From the NCBI GenBank assembly GCA_027257055.1, contig JAPVLO010000003.1, positions 7,319,501 through 7,383,500 on the forward strand: a DNA stretch of 64,000 nt, given 5' to 3'. The position numbers and the translations under genes were made by a program. Source of the stretch: Cephalopachus bancanus. Its lineage: Eukaryota > Chordata > Mammalia > Primates > Tarsiidae. Below, piece by piece: positions 34,255-45,795 of this stretch. How positions within the stretch are numbered: the stretch's first letter is position 1; each line of letters starts with the position of its first letter. The notes under the pieces were generated by a model. It saw nothing but the letters and a program-made list of their open reading frames with translations. It was not told where the DNA came from and made no database searches.

Positions 34255-36092
34255 AAATTATATTGATTTGTTTTAAGTAATTAGTTAATCTTGCATTCCT
34301 GAAATAAATCTCACATGAGGTAAATTTTTATAATTGTACTGAGCCTCTATTTGTATATGTTCTTAAAGTTATTGACTTTCTTTTAGCTTCTAATTTTTTC
34401 CATTAATGTTTTGACGTTAATGATGGTATTAACTTTTATGATTAATATAAAATATTAATTACATATTTTTTCATTCTATGGGTTCTGAGAAGGTGTTCTC
34501 AACCTCATCACTAATGACATTTTTGGTTAAATAATTATTTGTTATCTCACTTTCTTTTGACATTTTATTTCACCATTGGGTTATTCAGAAATATGCAGCA
34601 TTATTTCCAAATAACTGAGAATTTTAAAATTTTTTTTGTGTAAATTTTTCTGGTATAATTCTGACAGTTTGAAAACAGTCCTCATTATGATGCATACCCT
34701 ATATTTTAACGTTGCTAATATTTCAAAAAAATAGTTTACATTTACATTGATTATACATTTGGAAAGAATGTACAATCTGTGGTTTTACAATGTTCTGTAA
34801 ATGTCTATTATATTGAGTATACTGAGTATTATATTCAGTATTTCTGAAGTTTACTCTGATATTAATATAGCTTGCTGTAGCTTTCTTTTGATTACTGTTT
34901 ATGTGATACATCTTGTCAATTCTTTTACTTTTAGTCTATTACTTTAAAAATAGGTTGCATTTGTCAGCATATAGTTGTGTTTATTTTTTTAAAAAATCTG
35001 AGTATAAAGGTCTTTACTTAGTGCACTTAGATCACTTACTTATATTGTAGTCATTACTATTGTAAAGATCTATAATTTTTCTAGTTTTCTGTTTGTTCCA
35101 ATTATTGTTTCTTATTTAGTGTTTCCTCATTTTTGCCTGAACTTTGGTTATTTGATTTTGTGATTCAATTTTATGTACAATAGTGGTCCAGTGGTTCTGT
35201 TTTTTTGTTAGTGGTTTTCTTAGGGTTTAAGATAGGCATTTTAATTACTCAGTGCATTATTTTACATAATATTATATACCTTTACATATAGTTAAAGAAA
35301 CTGCTGGTAGTGTATTTTCAGTTCCTTCATTCCATCTTCTGTGCTAATATCATCATACCTTTTATTTTATATACGCTATAAATCCACAACACATTGAAAA
35401 CAGTTTTAGATAAGAAAATGGCATACTATAGCCTGTGGGCCAAATCTGACCTTCCATTTAGAAAACTTAAGTAGTATTAGAATAGAGTCATGCCTATTTG
35501 TTCACCTATTGTCTTTTGCTGGTTTTATACTAAAACAGCAGAGCTAAGTAGTTGCAACAGTAACCATATAGCCCACAAAGTCTATAAAATTCAATGGCTC
35601 TTCCTTGACAGAAAAAGTTAGACCTGCTTTAGACAATATAATCATCTTCTAAAGTAAATAAAAATAACCCTTTGAATTTACTTTTAATTTAACCATTTTA
35701 GATTTAACTTTTATCAATAAGTATTATTCCTTTTGCCTGAAATACTTTTAAAACTATTTGTTGTAGTGATTCTCAGTTATTAATGAATTCTCTTAAACTT
35801 ATTTATATTTATTGAAAATTTTTTACTTTACCTTCACTTTAAAAAGATATTTTCACTGTTCATATCATTCTATATTGACAGTCTTTTTGTTGTTGTTGTT
35901 TGTAGCACTTTAAGAGTATTGCTCTATGGTCATTCAGTTTTCATAGATTCTGAAAATAAGTCTGCTGTATTTATTATTTTTCTTCTTTGTGCTCTGCTGT
36001 ATTTTTTCTGGATGCCTTCAAAATTGCTTCCTTTGCTTTCTCTTTAGCAGTTTAAACATGATGTGTTATGTTTATTTTTAAAATTTTCTTAC

Positions 36093-36533
36093 TTAAAGTT
36101 CTCTAAGATGGCAATGGGGCAGCTCTGTCTGTGAAACTCTCCATCGAGGAGAACACAAAGAGACTCTGATTCTCTCCCTAGAGGTTGCATATCCCATCGT
36201 CTGCAGCCTGTTCTTCACAAGGAGCTCAACTGTAGACTTTGCTGAGGCATCACCAAAGTCTGGGCAGCTACTGTGGTGGCTGCTGCTGCCGCCACTGCCA
36301 CCCCGGCTGGCAGTCATTCCACATCGCACCGCCAGTGCCTGGGATGAGTTGCGGCCTCCTCCGAGGCAGCGGAGCCGCCGCCTCCTCCGAGGCAGCCGAG
36401 CCACCGCCTCCTCCGAGGCAGCCAACGCACATAGGTGGCTATTATACATTGCACCACCTGTGCCAGTGGCCCACCTGCCACCGCTGCCACCGTTGTTGCT
36501 GCTGCCACTGCTGCCAAGGCAGGCATTCCACAT
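36093..36533 (-). other. Antisense ORF across the L1 5' junction
   Basis: On the minus strand an ATG at 36,533 opens a 146-codon frame that reads through the L1 5' UTR and ends at a TAA at 36,093-36,095, in the flanking L1M just outside the TSD. The same frame is open from 36,719 but without an earlier ATG. Human L1 has a small antisense 5' UTR ORF (ORF0) that can fuse into flanking DNA. The geometry here is similar, but the protein is rich in G, S, A and R and has no domain I recognise. GC-rich DNA has few stops, so chance is a serious alternative. Confidence 0.3.
36094..36106 (+). repeat. L1 target-site duplication, left
   Basis: TAAAGTTCTCTAA, repeated exactly at 42,762-42,774. The junction resembles an L1 endonuclease TT/AAAA-type target. 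Confidence 0.93.
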
Positions 36534-37474
36534 CGCACCATCAGTGCCTGAGGGGCGGGTAAGCAGCTGAGATAAAGACCATCTGGAGCGAGGGATAACA
36601 CCATCTGCTGGCAATTCAAGCCCACCACCAGTAAGCACTAGTCTGAGGCCTGGGGACCCCCGGTCCCACTCAGGGCCAAATACTGAGGCCCCCTGCTGCT
36701 GCTGTTCCACCACGTGCAAGAGAGTCTCGGGTCTCAGCTAGCTCCCTGGCTACATCGTCTCTCATCGTCACCAAGCCGCTGGTCACTCAGGGAGGCTCTG
36801 GGTGCCCGCCCCTCAGAGACACCAGTCCCATCCCTGGCTGAAGTACCCTGTAGGGGGCCCAGGGCCACTCTCGCCACTCACCACCTGCCTATTGGAGCTT
36901 TGGAGTGCTGGAGCTCCAGGCCCACCCTGGCTGAAGCACTCAGCCCGTGACCCCAAGCTTGGGGACCCAGACAAGCGGAGAAAAAGGGATCTATGAAAGA
37001 GAATCTGCCTCTGCCTTTCTCCAGGCAGAGATTTCCATTACCCTGCCCACCTATCAACAAACTCAACCTCAGTTCCTAAGGAACCAAGACTACATACTGC
37101 TGAACGGACAGATTGTAAGGCAGAGGGAAATAGGTTCCAGTGTGCTCGTACACCTGTTTGTGGATGCTAGAATCAGCATACATACTCTGAACCACAGCTT
37201 CCCTCTCAATTAAACCTCAAAACTGCAAAAAGTACAGATTGTAGCCTACACTCCAACCCCAAAAGTGAACAAAGCCAGAAGACCCTCATAAGGAAGAACA
37301 GGATATAGCAGAAGAGAAATAAAAGCAACCCCACCTTCCCTCAAAAACAGAATTAAAGAAGAGGAGGGAAAGGGGGAGAGAGAAAAAAATCTCCACAAAT
37401 GAAGAAAAACCAAAAGAAGAGTATGGGTCTCTCCCAGACCCCTGGAGGCAGACACTGAGAAAACTGACTTCAGA
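36107..37474 (+). promoter_or_regulatory. L1 5' UTR, presumed internal promoter
   Basis: A GC- and CpG-rich leader in an otherwise AT-rich region, as expected of an L1 internal promoter. A 26-bp unit (GAGGCAGC...CCTCCTCC) is tandemly repeated from 36,362 to about 36,422. Promoter function is inferred from family knowledge and not visible as a defined site. The minus strand stays open across much of it. Confidence 0.6.
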
Positions 37475-38286
37475 ATGCAAACAATGAAGAGCCCCCAGAA
37501 TGAAGGGTCTGAAACTATAAACGTTGATATCAAGACAATAATGGAGAGATTAAAAAGAATTGAGGAGACACAAGAAGAAACTAGGAAGGAGCTGATATCT
37601 GAGATAACAGTAATAAAGAATACTGTGAATGAAATAAATAACAAACTGATAAGCATGGAAAGCAGAATTACCCAACCAGAAGAACCTCAGAGCTTGAGAA
37701 CCAAAATATAGAACTAACCCAAACTCTTAAAAACACAGAAAACAAGCTCAAAAAGACAGAACAAAACCTTCAAGAGATGAGTAATTACTTCAAGAGACCA
37801 AACCTAAGAGTAATTGGCATACCTGAGGCAGAAAGAGAGGCAGAGACCACACTAAAACAAACTTTCCATAAGATCATTCAAGAAAACTTCCCTTATCTAA
37901 TCAGTGATGCAAAAATTCAAACACAAGAGATTCAGGGAACCCCTGCAAGACAACAAATGAGAAGACCAACTCTTAGACACATAATAATTCACCTAAACAA
38001 AGTAGGCATAAAAGAAAAAATCCTAAAGGCAGCAAGAGAAAAAGGCCAGATCACCTATCATGGAAGACCAATCAAAATAGCAGCAGATTTATCTACAGAA
38101 ACCCTGCAGGCTAGGAGAGCTTGGAGCCCTATCTTCAAAGTCCTAAAAGATAAACAATTTCAACCAAGAATAACTTACCCGGCCAAGCTAAGCTTCATCA
38201 GTGAGGGGCAATTAAAATCTTTCCCAGATATCCAATCCCTAAGAACTTATGCTGCCACCAAACCACCTCTACATGAAACACTTTAA
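37475..38286 (+). pseudogene. L1 ORF1, frameshifted
   Basis: ORF1 encodes the RNA-binding, trimerising chaperone of the L1 particle. The first part (37,475-37,711) is Glu/Lys-rich with heptad character, as expected of the coiled coil. It then runs to a TAG because of a frameshift around 37,660-37,690. The second part, open in another frame to 38,286, carries the conserved RNA-recognition region (a K-R-P-N-L-R motif near 37,795) and a C-terminal domain with A-R-E-K-G and Y-P-A-K-L-S-F motifs. The total is about 270 codons against 338 in human L1, the difference being in the variable N-terminus. The ATG chosen is the first in frame, so an earlier or later start is possible. Confidence 0.88.
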
Positions 38287-38435
38287 AAAGTACTAAAAAC
38301 AGAAGAAAAGGAAAAAAGAACAACGTTCTTCAAAAGAGTACAGGGAAAAGAATAAAATATACATGAACCAACCCCCAAACCAAAAGAAAGACAAAAAAGA
38401 ACCAAGTGAAAGAACAACAACTCTATAAGAACTCT

Positions 38436-41400
38436 ATGATAGGGATGAACTCTCACATTTCAATAATTAGCCTGAATGTGAATGGACTAAATGCACCACT
38501 GAAAAGACATAAAATGGCAAAATGGATAAAATATCACAAGGCAACAATATACTCCCTTCAAGAGACTCATCTCACTAGAAGGAACATACACAGACTCAAA
38601 GGAAGAGGATGGGAAACCAATATTCTGGTGAATGGAACACAAAAGAAAGGAGGAGTCGCAATCCTAATTTCAGACAAAATACCATTTAAGCTATCAAAAA
38701 TTTTAAAAGATGCCGGGCTTGGTGGCTCAGCCTGTAATCCCATGCCTTTGGGAGGGTGAGTGAATTACCTGAGCCCATGGGTTCAAGACCCGCCTGGGCA
38801 GCGAGACCTCATCTCTACAATAAATCAAAAAATCAGCCGAGTGTGGTAGCGCATGCCTGTAATTCCAGCTACTCAAAAGGCTGAGGTGGAAGGATCGCCA
38901 GAGCCCAGCAGGTGAGGCTGAGGTGGCTGGGAGTGGCCACTGCACTCCAGTCTGGGCAACCAAGTGAGACTCCAACTCAAAAAAAAAAAAAATTAAAAAA
39001 GATACAGAGGGCCACTACATAATGATAAAAGGTTCACTCCATCAACAGGAAATATCTATCCTAAACATATATGCACACAACATAGGTGCGCCAACTTTCA
39101 TAAAGCAACTTCTAGGAAAACTACAGAAAGATATTGACTCTAACACTATCATAACTGGGGACTTTAATACCCTACTCACAACCCTAGACAGATCATCAGG
39201 ACAAAAAATCAGCATGGGGATCCGGAACCTCAGGGTGACTCTGGACCATATGGAATTAATTGATACCTACAGAACACTCCATCCAAAGACCACAGAATAC
39301 ACATTCTACTCATCACCACATGGAATGTATTCTAAGATCGACCACATAATTGGCCATAAATCAAGCATAAGCAAATTTAAAAGGACCGAAATTCTACCAT
39401 GCACCTTCTCGGACCACAGTGGAATAAAAATAAACATTGACACCAATAAAGTCCCCCCAAAACCCACAAAGACATGGACACTAAACAGCATGATGCTAAA
39501 TAACTCCTGGGTCAATGATGAAATCAAAACAGGGATCAAAAGATACCTGGAAACAAATGAAAATGAAGAAACATCTTACAAAAATCTCTGGGATGCCTTA
39601 AAAGCTGTAGTAAGAGGGGAATTTATATCCCTACAAAGACACACGAAGAAAATGGAAGGAACACAAATTAACAGCCTAACAAGCCACCTAAGAAAGCTGG
39701 AAAAGCAAGACCACAAAAACCCTAATTTCAGCAGAAGAATCCAGATCACCAAAATAAAAGCCCAAATCCAGGACAGAGAATACAAAAAGATAATACAAAA
39801 AAATCAATGAAACAAAAAGCTGGTTCTTTGAAAGGATAAACAAGATCGATGATCCCCTAGCTAGACTGACCAAGAAAAAAATGAGAAAAAACCCAGATAA
39901 GCAAAATCAGAAACACAAAAGATGAAGTCACATCTGACCCTGAAGAAATACAAAAGATCATTAGAGACTACTACATATACTTGTATGGAAACAAACTTGA
40001 AAACCTTAAGGAAATGGAGAACTTTCTGACATCACACAACCTACCTAGGTTGGAACAAGAAGAAATTGAGACCCTAAATAGACCAATAACAATCAAGGAA
40101 ATCGATTACATAATAAGAAAACTACCTACGAAAAAAAGCCCTGGTCCAGATGGCTTTCCAGCAGAATTCTACAAGACATTTAAGGAGGAGCTGATACCAA
40201 TCCTACTGAAGGTATTCCAGGCAATTGAAAAAGATCAAACTCTCCCCAAATCATTTTACGAAGCCAACATCATGTTGATACCAAAGCCAGGTAAAGATCC
40301 AACAAAGAAAGAGAACTACAGGCCAATATCTTTGATGAACATACATGCTAAAATTCTCAACAAGATCCTAGCGAACCGGATTCAACAACACATCTCAAAA
40401 ATCATCCATCATGACCAAGTAGGCTTCATTCCTGGGATGCAAGTCTGGTTCATCATTCGTAAAACCATAAATGTAATTAAATACATCAACAGAAGTCAAA
40501 ACAAAAACCACATGATTATACCATTAGATGCAGAAAAAGCTTTTGATAAAATCCAGCACCACTTCTTGATAAAAACCCTTGAACATCTAGGCATACAGGA
40601 ACATACTTCAAAATAATAAAAGCCATCTCCAAGAAACTCACAGCCAGCATACTCCTAAACAGACAAAAATTGGAACCATTTTCCCTGACAACTGGAACAA
40701 GACAAGGATGTCCACTCTCACCCCCCCTGTTCAACACAGTATTGGAAGTCCTGGCTCAAGCAATCAGAGAAGAGAAGGCAATCAGGGGTATCCAAATAGG
40801 AAAAGAGGAAGTCAAATTATCTCTCTTTGCAGATGATATGATTGTGTACCTTGAAAACCCAAGAGAATCTGTCAAAAACCTCTTTACACTGATAAAGGCC
40901 TTTGGCAAAGTCTCAGGATACAAAATAAATGTGCAAAGGACAATGGCATTTCTTTACACCAATAATAAACAAACAGAAACCCAAATAAAAAACACAATTC
41001 CATTTACAATAGCCACAAAAAAAATATGAAATACCTTGGCATCTTCCTAACCAGAGACGTGAAAGACCTTTACAATGAAAACTACAAAACACTGCTCAAA
41101 GAAATCAAAGATGACACAAACAAGTGGAAAAATATCCCATGCTCATGGATTGGAAGAATCAACATTGTGAAGATGTCCATCTTACCTAAGGCAATCTACA
41201 AATTCAATGCAATACCCATCAATTTACCAGCAACATTCTTCTCAGACCTAGAAAAAACAACACAGGAATTCATATGGAAACACAAATGTCTAAGAATAGC
41301 CAGAACAATCCTCAGAAAAAAAAAAAAAGCAGGTGGTATCACATTACCAGACTTCAAACTTTACTATAAAGCTACAATAATCAAAACAGCTTGGTATTGG

Positions 41401-42544
41401 TATAGGAACAGGCATATAAATCAATGGAATAGAATTGAGATTCCAGAAGCAAAACCTCAATTTCTCAACCAACTCATCTTCGACAAATCCTCCACCACCT
41501 ACTACTGGGGAGAGGAGAACCTATTCAGTAAATGGTGCTGGGAAAACTGGCTGACCACATGCAGAAGATTGAAACAGGACCCCTATCTATCTCCATGCAC
41601 AAAGGTTAACTCCAAATGGATCAGAGACCTAAATGTAAAACCCAAAACCATAAGAACCTTAGAAAATGAAGGACATACCCTCATGGAAATCAGAACTGTC
41701 CTCCAATTCCTGAATAAGACCCAAAACCCACAGGTCATAAGAGAGAAGATAGACAAGTGGGACCTTATTAAACTGACAAGCTTCTGCAAGGCCAGAGAAA
41801 CCATCAAGAGAGCAGGGAGACAGTCTACAGACTGGGAAAAGTATTTGCCAACACCAGGTCTGACAAAGGCTTAACATCCTAGATCTACAAGGAACTAAAA
41901 TGTGCTGAAAAGAAAAAACCAAACAACCCCATTATAAAATGGGCAAAAGATATGAACAGATACTTCACAAAAGAGGACATCCGAGCAGCCAACAAACACA
42001 TGAAGAAATGTTAACCTCACTAATCATCAGGGAGATGCAAATCAAAACCACACTGAGATACCATCTAACTCCAGTCAGAATGGCAATTATCAACAACTCA
42101 AAAAATAACAGCTGCTGGAGAGGGTGTGGCGAAAAGGGAACACTTCTACACTGTTGGTGGGAGTGTAAACTAGTGCAACCTCTGTGGAAAGCAGTGTGGC
42201 GACTCCTAAAAGCTCTAAATATCAACCTCCCATATGACCCCGCAATCCCCCAACTGGGAATATACCCTGAAGAACTCAAATCACTCTATAAAAAAGATAC
42301 CTGCACACGTATGTTTATCGCAGCATTGTTCACAATAGCAAGAACCTGGAAACAACCATGCTGCCCATCAAAAGAGGACTGGATTTTAAAAATGTGGTAC
42401 ATATACACGATGGAATACTATGCAGCCATAAAGAAGAACAAAATCATGAATTTCGCAGCAACCTGGATGGAACTAGAGTCTATAATACTGAGTGATCTCT
42501 CACAGAAACAACGATCCGAGTATCACATGTTCTCACTCATATAA
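38436..42544 (+). pseudogene. L1 ORF2 (endonuclease-reverse transcriptase), disabled
   Basis: ORF2 makes the protein that nicks DNA and reverse-transcribes L1 RNA. The ATG at 38,436 lines up with the usual L1 start. Recognisable parts in order: an endonuclease N-terminus with L-N-V-N-G-L-N and Q-E-T-H, then (after the Alu) G-D-F-N at 39,157-39,168 and S-D-H at 39,409-39,417; a reverse transcriptase with F-A-D-D at 40,826-40,837; and the C-terminal cysteine motif at 42,113-42,169. Without the Alu the length is about 1,270 codons, normal for L1. Lesions: the Alu at 38,712-38,993; frameshifts near 39,800, 39,900-39,925, 40,612 and 41,027; a stop in the block 41,870-41,885; and another shift near 42,000. 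Catalytic residues survive but the protein cannot be made. Confidence 0.93.
38712..38993 (+). mobile_element. Young Alu inserted in L1 ORF2
   Basis: A dimeric lineage-specific Alu (GCCGGGCTTGGTGGCTCAGC ... GACTCCAACTC plus A-tail) splits the endonuclease coding region. The L1 text resumes with AAAAGATACAGAGGGCC after a short duplication of TTAAAA(A)GAT. It is necessarily younger than the host L1. Confidence 0.96.
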
Positions 42545-42761
42545 TGGACCTTGAACATCCAACCTAATACTATAAGAAAATGACTGACAGTAGTGGGAAA
42601 TTATGGGAGGGGGAGGGAGATGGGATTAACAGTAGCAAATATCTGTCTGGGGATGGGGAAGCACCTCTTATCAAGAGGGTGCCTGAATGAAACGTATTTG
42701 TATACCTAACCCTTAACTGTACCCCACAACATCATAATAAAAAATATTTAAAAAATAAAAA
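42545..42761 (+). other. L1 3' UTR and A-rich tail
   Basis: A short 3' UTR with a G-rich patch (GGGAGGGGGAGGGAGATGGG), typical of L1, and the terminal ATTTGTATACCTAA block shared with the truncated copies at 264-405, 4,906-5,187 and 61,430-62,115. It shows that all four belong to related subfamilies. Confidence 0.85.
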
Positions 42762-42774
42762 TAAAGTTCTCTAA
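42762..42774 (+). repeat. L1 target-site duplication, right
   Basis: TAAAGTTCTCTAA, an exact copy of 36,094-36,106. Confidence 0.93.
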
Positions 42775-43390
42775 AGTCATTAGATCTGTGGGTTAGCATC
42801 TTTCATTGATTTTGAAAATTTTGAGTTTTTAACTATTTAAATATTTTTCTCCATTATCTCTCTTCTCCTTCTGATAATCCAATGTCACATAAATTTATAT
42901 ATATGTATATATATATATATATTATATATATCTGACTGTCATCAAACCGTTTGATATTTTCTTACAGCTCTTAGATATTCTGTCTTGTTCTCCTCACTGT
43001 TTTCTATTTTTATTTCACCTTGAGTAATTGTTATTGATCCATTTTTAAGTTCATTGATTCTTTACTCAGTTGTGTTTAGTCTATTGTTGAGTTCATCAGA
43101 CACGTTCTTCATCTTTGTTACATTTCTCTTTATTTCTGATTCTTCCAGTTGAGTTTTTCTTATAGTCTTTATTTCTCTGCTGAAATTCCCCATTTGTTAG
43201 TGCATGCTATATTCCTACTTCATTAGAAATTTGAGGATATCAGTTATTTCAAATCATTGTCTGATAGCATTAATATCTCAGTTATCTCTGAGTCTCATTC
43301 TATTTATTGCTTTGTTTACTAACCATAAAGTGCTGTTTCTTGCTTTGTTTTTTGCTCTCTTTCTCTATAGCTGGTGATAGATAGATGATA
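42775..43390 (-). mobile_element. Old L1M, ORF1/5' region
   Basis: It continues the antisense L1M interrupted at 36,106 (ATTAGATCTGTGGGTTAGC). Its complement resembles the ORF1 coiled-coil coding region (plus-strand landmarks GTTCATTGATTCTTTACTC, ATTTCTCTGCTGAAATTC). An (AT)n patch lies at 42,896-42,931. Confidence 0.75.
42896..42931. repeat. (TA)n simple repeat
   Basis: Nearly pure TA dinucleotides with a TGTA interruption, inside L1M. Confidence 0.9.
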
Positions 43391-43475
43391 GACAGATGTA
43401 GATTATAGATACAGATATAAATGTAGATATATAGATATATCTGTCTCTCTGCATACATATATACATATATCAAAG
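43374..43475. repeat. (GATA)n-like degenerate microsatellite
   Basis: Imperfect GATAGATAGATGATAGACAG-type repeats merging into ATATA/CATATA runs. Confidence 0.85.
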
Positions 43476-44370
43476 ACTAGACATCATAAGTAGTTCATAA
43501 AAATGTAAACAGTAATTATCTCTGAAAATGAAGCATTCCTTTTTTGTGTTAGGTTGTTAGTGTGTGGGCTGAGTCAAACTAATCAGAGCCTGTCTATATT
43601 TGGGTCTTGCTTTTGCTGTGGTTACATTTATTGTACCAATGTGCTTAAGGTGGGGCTGAGTTTCCAGAGAGTTTTCTCAATGTTTTTGCTTCACACTCAG
43701 CTTTCAGCATTTCTTCTGCATATATATGTCACAGGAATTCTCTCTTCACTCTATTTCCCCCTCTACCAGTGGCAAACTGCCATTGCTTGTTATGAAGACT
43801 TCAGTTCTTGACCAAAAAACTTTGAGTAATGTTTCAGACTTAACCATTGGCATTTACTAAGGATTTACCCGGTAGGAGTCATGAGAGAAAGCTGCTGCCT
43901 TCAATAAGATTTGTTGCCCAGTCAGTGCATTGCAGTTTCTGAAAAGAGTTGCTGTCAAAGATTCAGCCCTCTGGTGGCCAACCAGGCTCTTAAAAAAATC
44001 TTAACCCTTGTCTTATGAACAGAAGTCTCTTTATCTGGGGCCTTTGGCAGAGGCAAAGGTATTTCTGCCAAGACCTTAATAGAGAGACAGGGCATGGAGC
44101 AGAACTTTGAAGGCACTTCTCTCCACTGTGATTCAGGATTCAGTACTTTTCCATTCTTGGCTTTTTTTCTCCTTGCCCTTCCCTACTCCTATATACAACT
44201 GTAAGAGCCTTTTGTTTGGGGCTCCCTCCACAGTGTCATAATCCCATGTTTGTGCCTGGTTCATCTGATCAACTGGCAAGCCATTCCATGAAGAAAAATG
44301 GAACAGGGAGGAATTGCTGATTTCTCTAGTTTAGCTTCTTGCCTATACTACTGCAGTAAGTGATTAAAAT
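43476..44370 (-). mobile_element. Possible L1M 5' UTR continuation
   Basis: By position beyond the antisense ORF1 region, and from recalled resemblance (CAGGAATTCTCTCTTCACTC, AGATTCAGCCCTCTGGTGGC), this may be the old L1M 5' UTR. Frames such as 43,554-43,811 are not convincing genes. Confidence 0.35.
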
Positions 44371-44380
44371 CTTCACTGTT

Positions 44381-44604
44381 CAAGACCCGCCTGGGCAACT
44401 TGGCAAGACCTCATTTCTACAATAAATAAAAAAATCAGCCAGGCACGGTAACGCGTGCCTGTAATTCCGGCTACTCGGAAGGCTGAGGTGGAATGATCGC
44501 CAGAGCCCAGCAAGTCGAGGCTGTGATTGCCGGGAGCGGCTGCTGCACTGCAGTCTGGGCGACAGAGTGAGACTCCAACTCAAAAACAAACAAACAAAAA
44601 AAAG
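44381..44604 (+). mobile_element. 5'-truncated Alu with TSD
   Basis: It starts in the left arm (CAAGACCCGCCTGGGC) and ends with GACTCCAACTC and an (AAAC)n-type tail. Flanked by CTTCACTGTT at 44,371-44,380 and 44,605-44,614. Confidence 0.95.
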
Positions 44605-44614
44605 CTTCACTGTT

Positions 44615-45464
44615 ACTTCACTGGCTTGTCTCAACTGGCTACCCTGACACTTTGCAGGTCAGTTGCCTCAGGCTTAGCTGAGTTCTTGATAGTTGCTTTA
44701 TACTTGCCAAGTTGATGATGAGAAACATGATTTAAGAAACTATCTTCCTGGGTCTCAAAAGCTGAGCTTTCACAGAGGTTCTAACCCTTCTCTTGTAGTA
44801 GAAAATAATCTAATAAACAAAACATAGCATTTTTTCTCTCTCCAATGAATAAAGGAATTTATCTAGGTACAGTGTGTCTTCACCTGTGTTTTTAGTTTTA
44901 CAGGTCTTACTACTCTTCTCCCAGTGGCTTAAGGCTTTTGTTCTATAGCAAAGAATGGTCTTGGTGGGGCTGTATATCTTTCTTTAATAGAAGTGTTCCC
45001 TTCTTTCAGGCATGCATGATTGATATTTACTTTCCCTCTTGCCTTTCAATATTTCTCCTCTGTGCCCTGTTGAGGTCTAAGAAGAAGAGTTTGCTTGTAT
45101 GTTCAAACATGTGTTTTTTTGACTTTCATACGCGTTCTACATCTGTACACTAGACAAGACCAGACTCAACTGACAGTAATTCTTTAAAACTTTTTTGGTG
45201 TGTGTATGTTTTCTTTCCTGGTTGTATGGTATCCAGCAACTTCTTACCAAACTCCTCAAGAGGTGAATCACAGTTTTGTTCTTGTTTCTTTCTTGATTAG
45301 AACTATGTACTTCTTTTTTCCTGTTACCTCAGCTATCTCATGGGTTTAAGACAGGTTATGATTTTGTAGATCGTCTAGCTCTTCCATGCTTTTAGTTTGG
45401 AAGTAATGTGTTTTTTCAGGTTCCTACATCCTAGGCAGAAATAGGATTTCTTATATTTTGTTTT
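44615..45464. other. Unassigned, may include L1M 5' end
   Basis: No firm landmark. Short frames only. Confidence 0.3.
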
Positions 45465-45795
45465 TGTTTATTTATCTTTATTTTAAATTGACATGTTTTA
45501 TTTATTATGTACAATATATGAGATAATGCATTTGTCAATTAGCTAATCATTAATTAGATATTATTTTTGTGGTAAAAATACTGCATCCATGCTTTTTGCA
45601 CTTTTCTAGAATACAATATATTGTCATTACATATAGTCACCATGCTGTGCAATGGATATCTTGAACATGTTCTTCTTGTCCAACTGAACTATATATCCTT
45701 TCACTAATAGCCTCCTATCTCCTTCTCTTCTCAGCCTCTGATAACTACTATTTCTATTCTCTAATTTTATGAGAGTAACTTTCTCAGATATTTTG
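45465..45795 (-). mobile_element. Old L1 3' UTR fragment
   Basis: Antisense L1M/L1MA-like 3' UTR. Landmarks: AATTGACATGTTTTATTTAT, CATATAGTCACCATGCTGTG, CAATGGATATCTTGAAC, CTCAGCCTCTGATAACTAC. No ORF2 remains. Confidence 0.65.

Larger units (their letters stand above)
33495..36106 (-). mobile_element. Old L1M, ORF2 N-terminal half toward ORF1/5' region
   Basis: Antisense ORF2 continues (TATCCAAGCATTTC, TGCATTCCTGAAATAAATCTC) toward more 5' L1M sequence ending near CTTTAGCAGTTTAAACATGA. It is interrupted by the full-length L1 at 36,107 and resumes at 42,775. It contains an internal displaced duplication (33,513-33,710 / 34,059-34,254). Confidence 0.72.
36107..42761 (+). mobile_element. Full-length L1 retrotransposon, disabled
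   Basis: A complete L1 runs from GATGGCAATGGGGCAG to an A-rich tail and is flanked by a perfect 13-bp TSD. The parts are a GC-rich 5' UTR (36,107-37,474), ORF1 (37,475-38,286), a short spacer, ORF2 (38,436-42,544, interrupted by an Alu) and a short 3' UTR (42,545-42,761). Length and order match mammalian L1. Both ORFs are frameshifted, so this copy cannot move by itself. It interrupts an antisense L1M, and the two L1M ends rejoin across the TSD. Little decay relative to other L1s makes it the youngest long element in the window, though the number of indels argues against a very recent insertion. Confidence 0.95.

Noticed and set aside
36239..36950. GC-rich plus-strand frames in the L1 5' UTR
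   Set aside because: They lie in untranslated L1 leader, and open frames are expected there from the low stop density of GC-rich DNA.
37246..37656. 136-codon minus-strand frame
   Set aside because: It is the antisense of L1 ORF1 and its leader. The hydrophobic composition follows from the Glu/Lys-rich sense strand.
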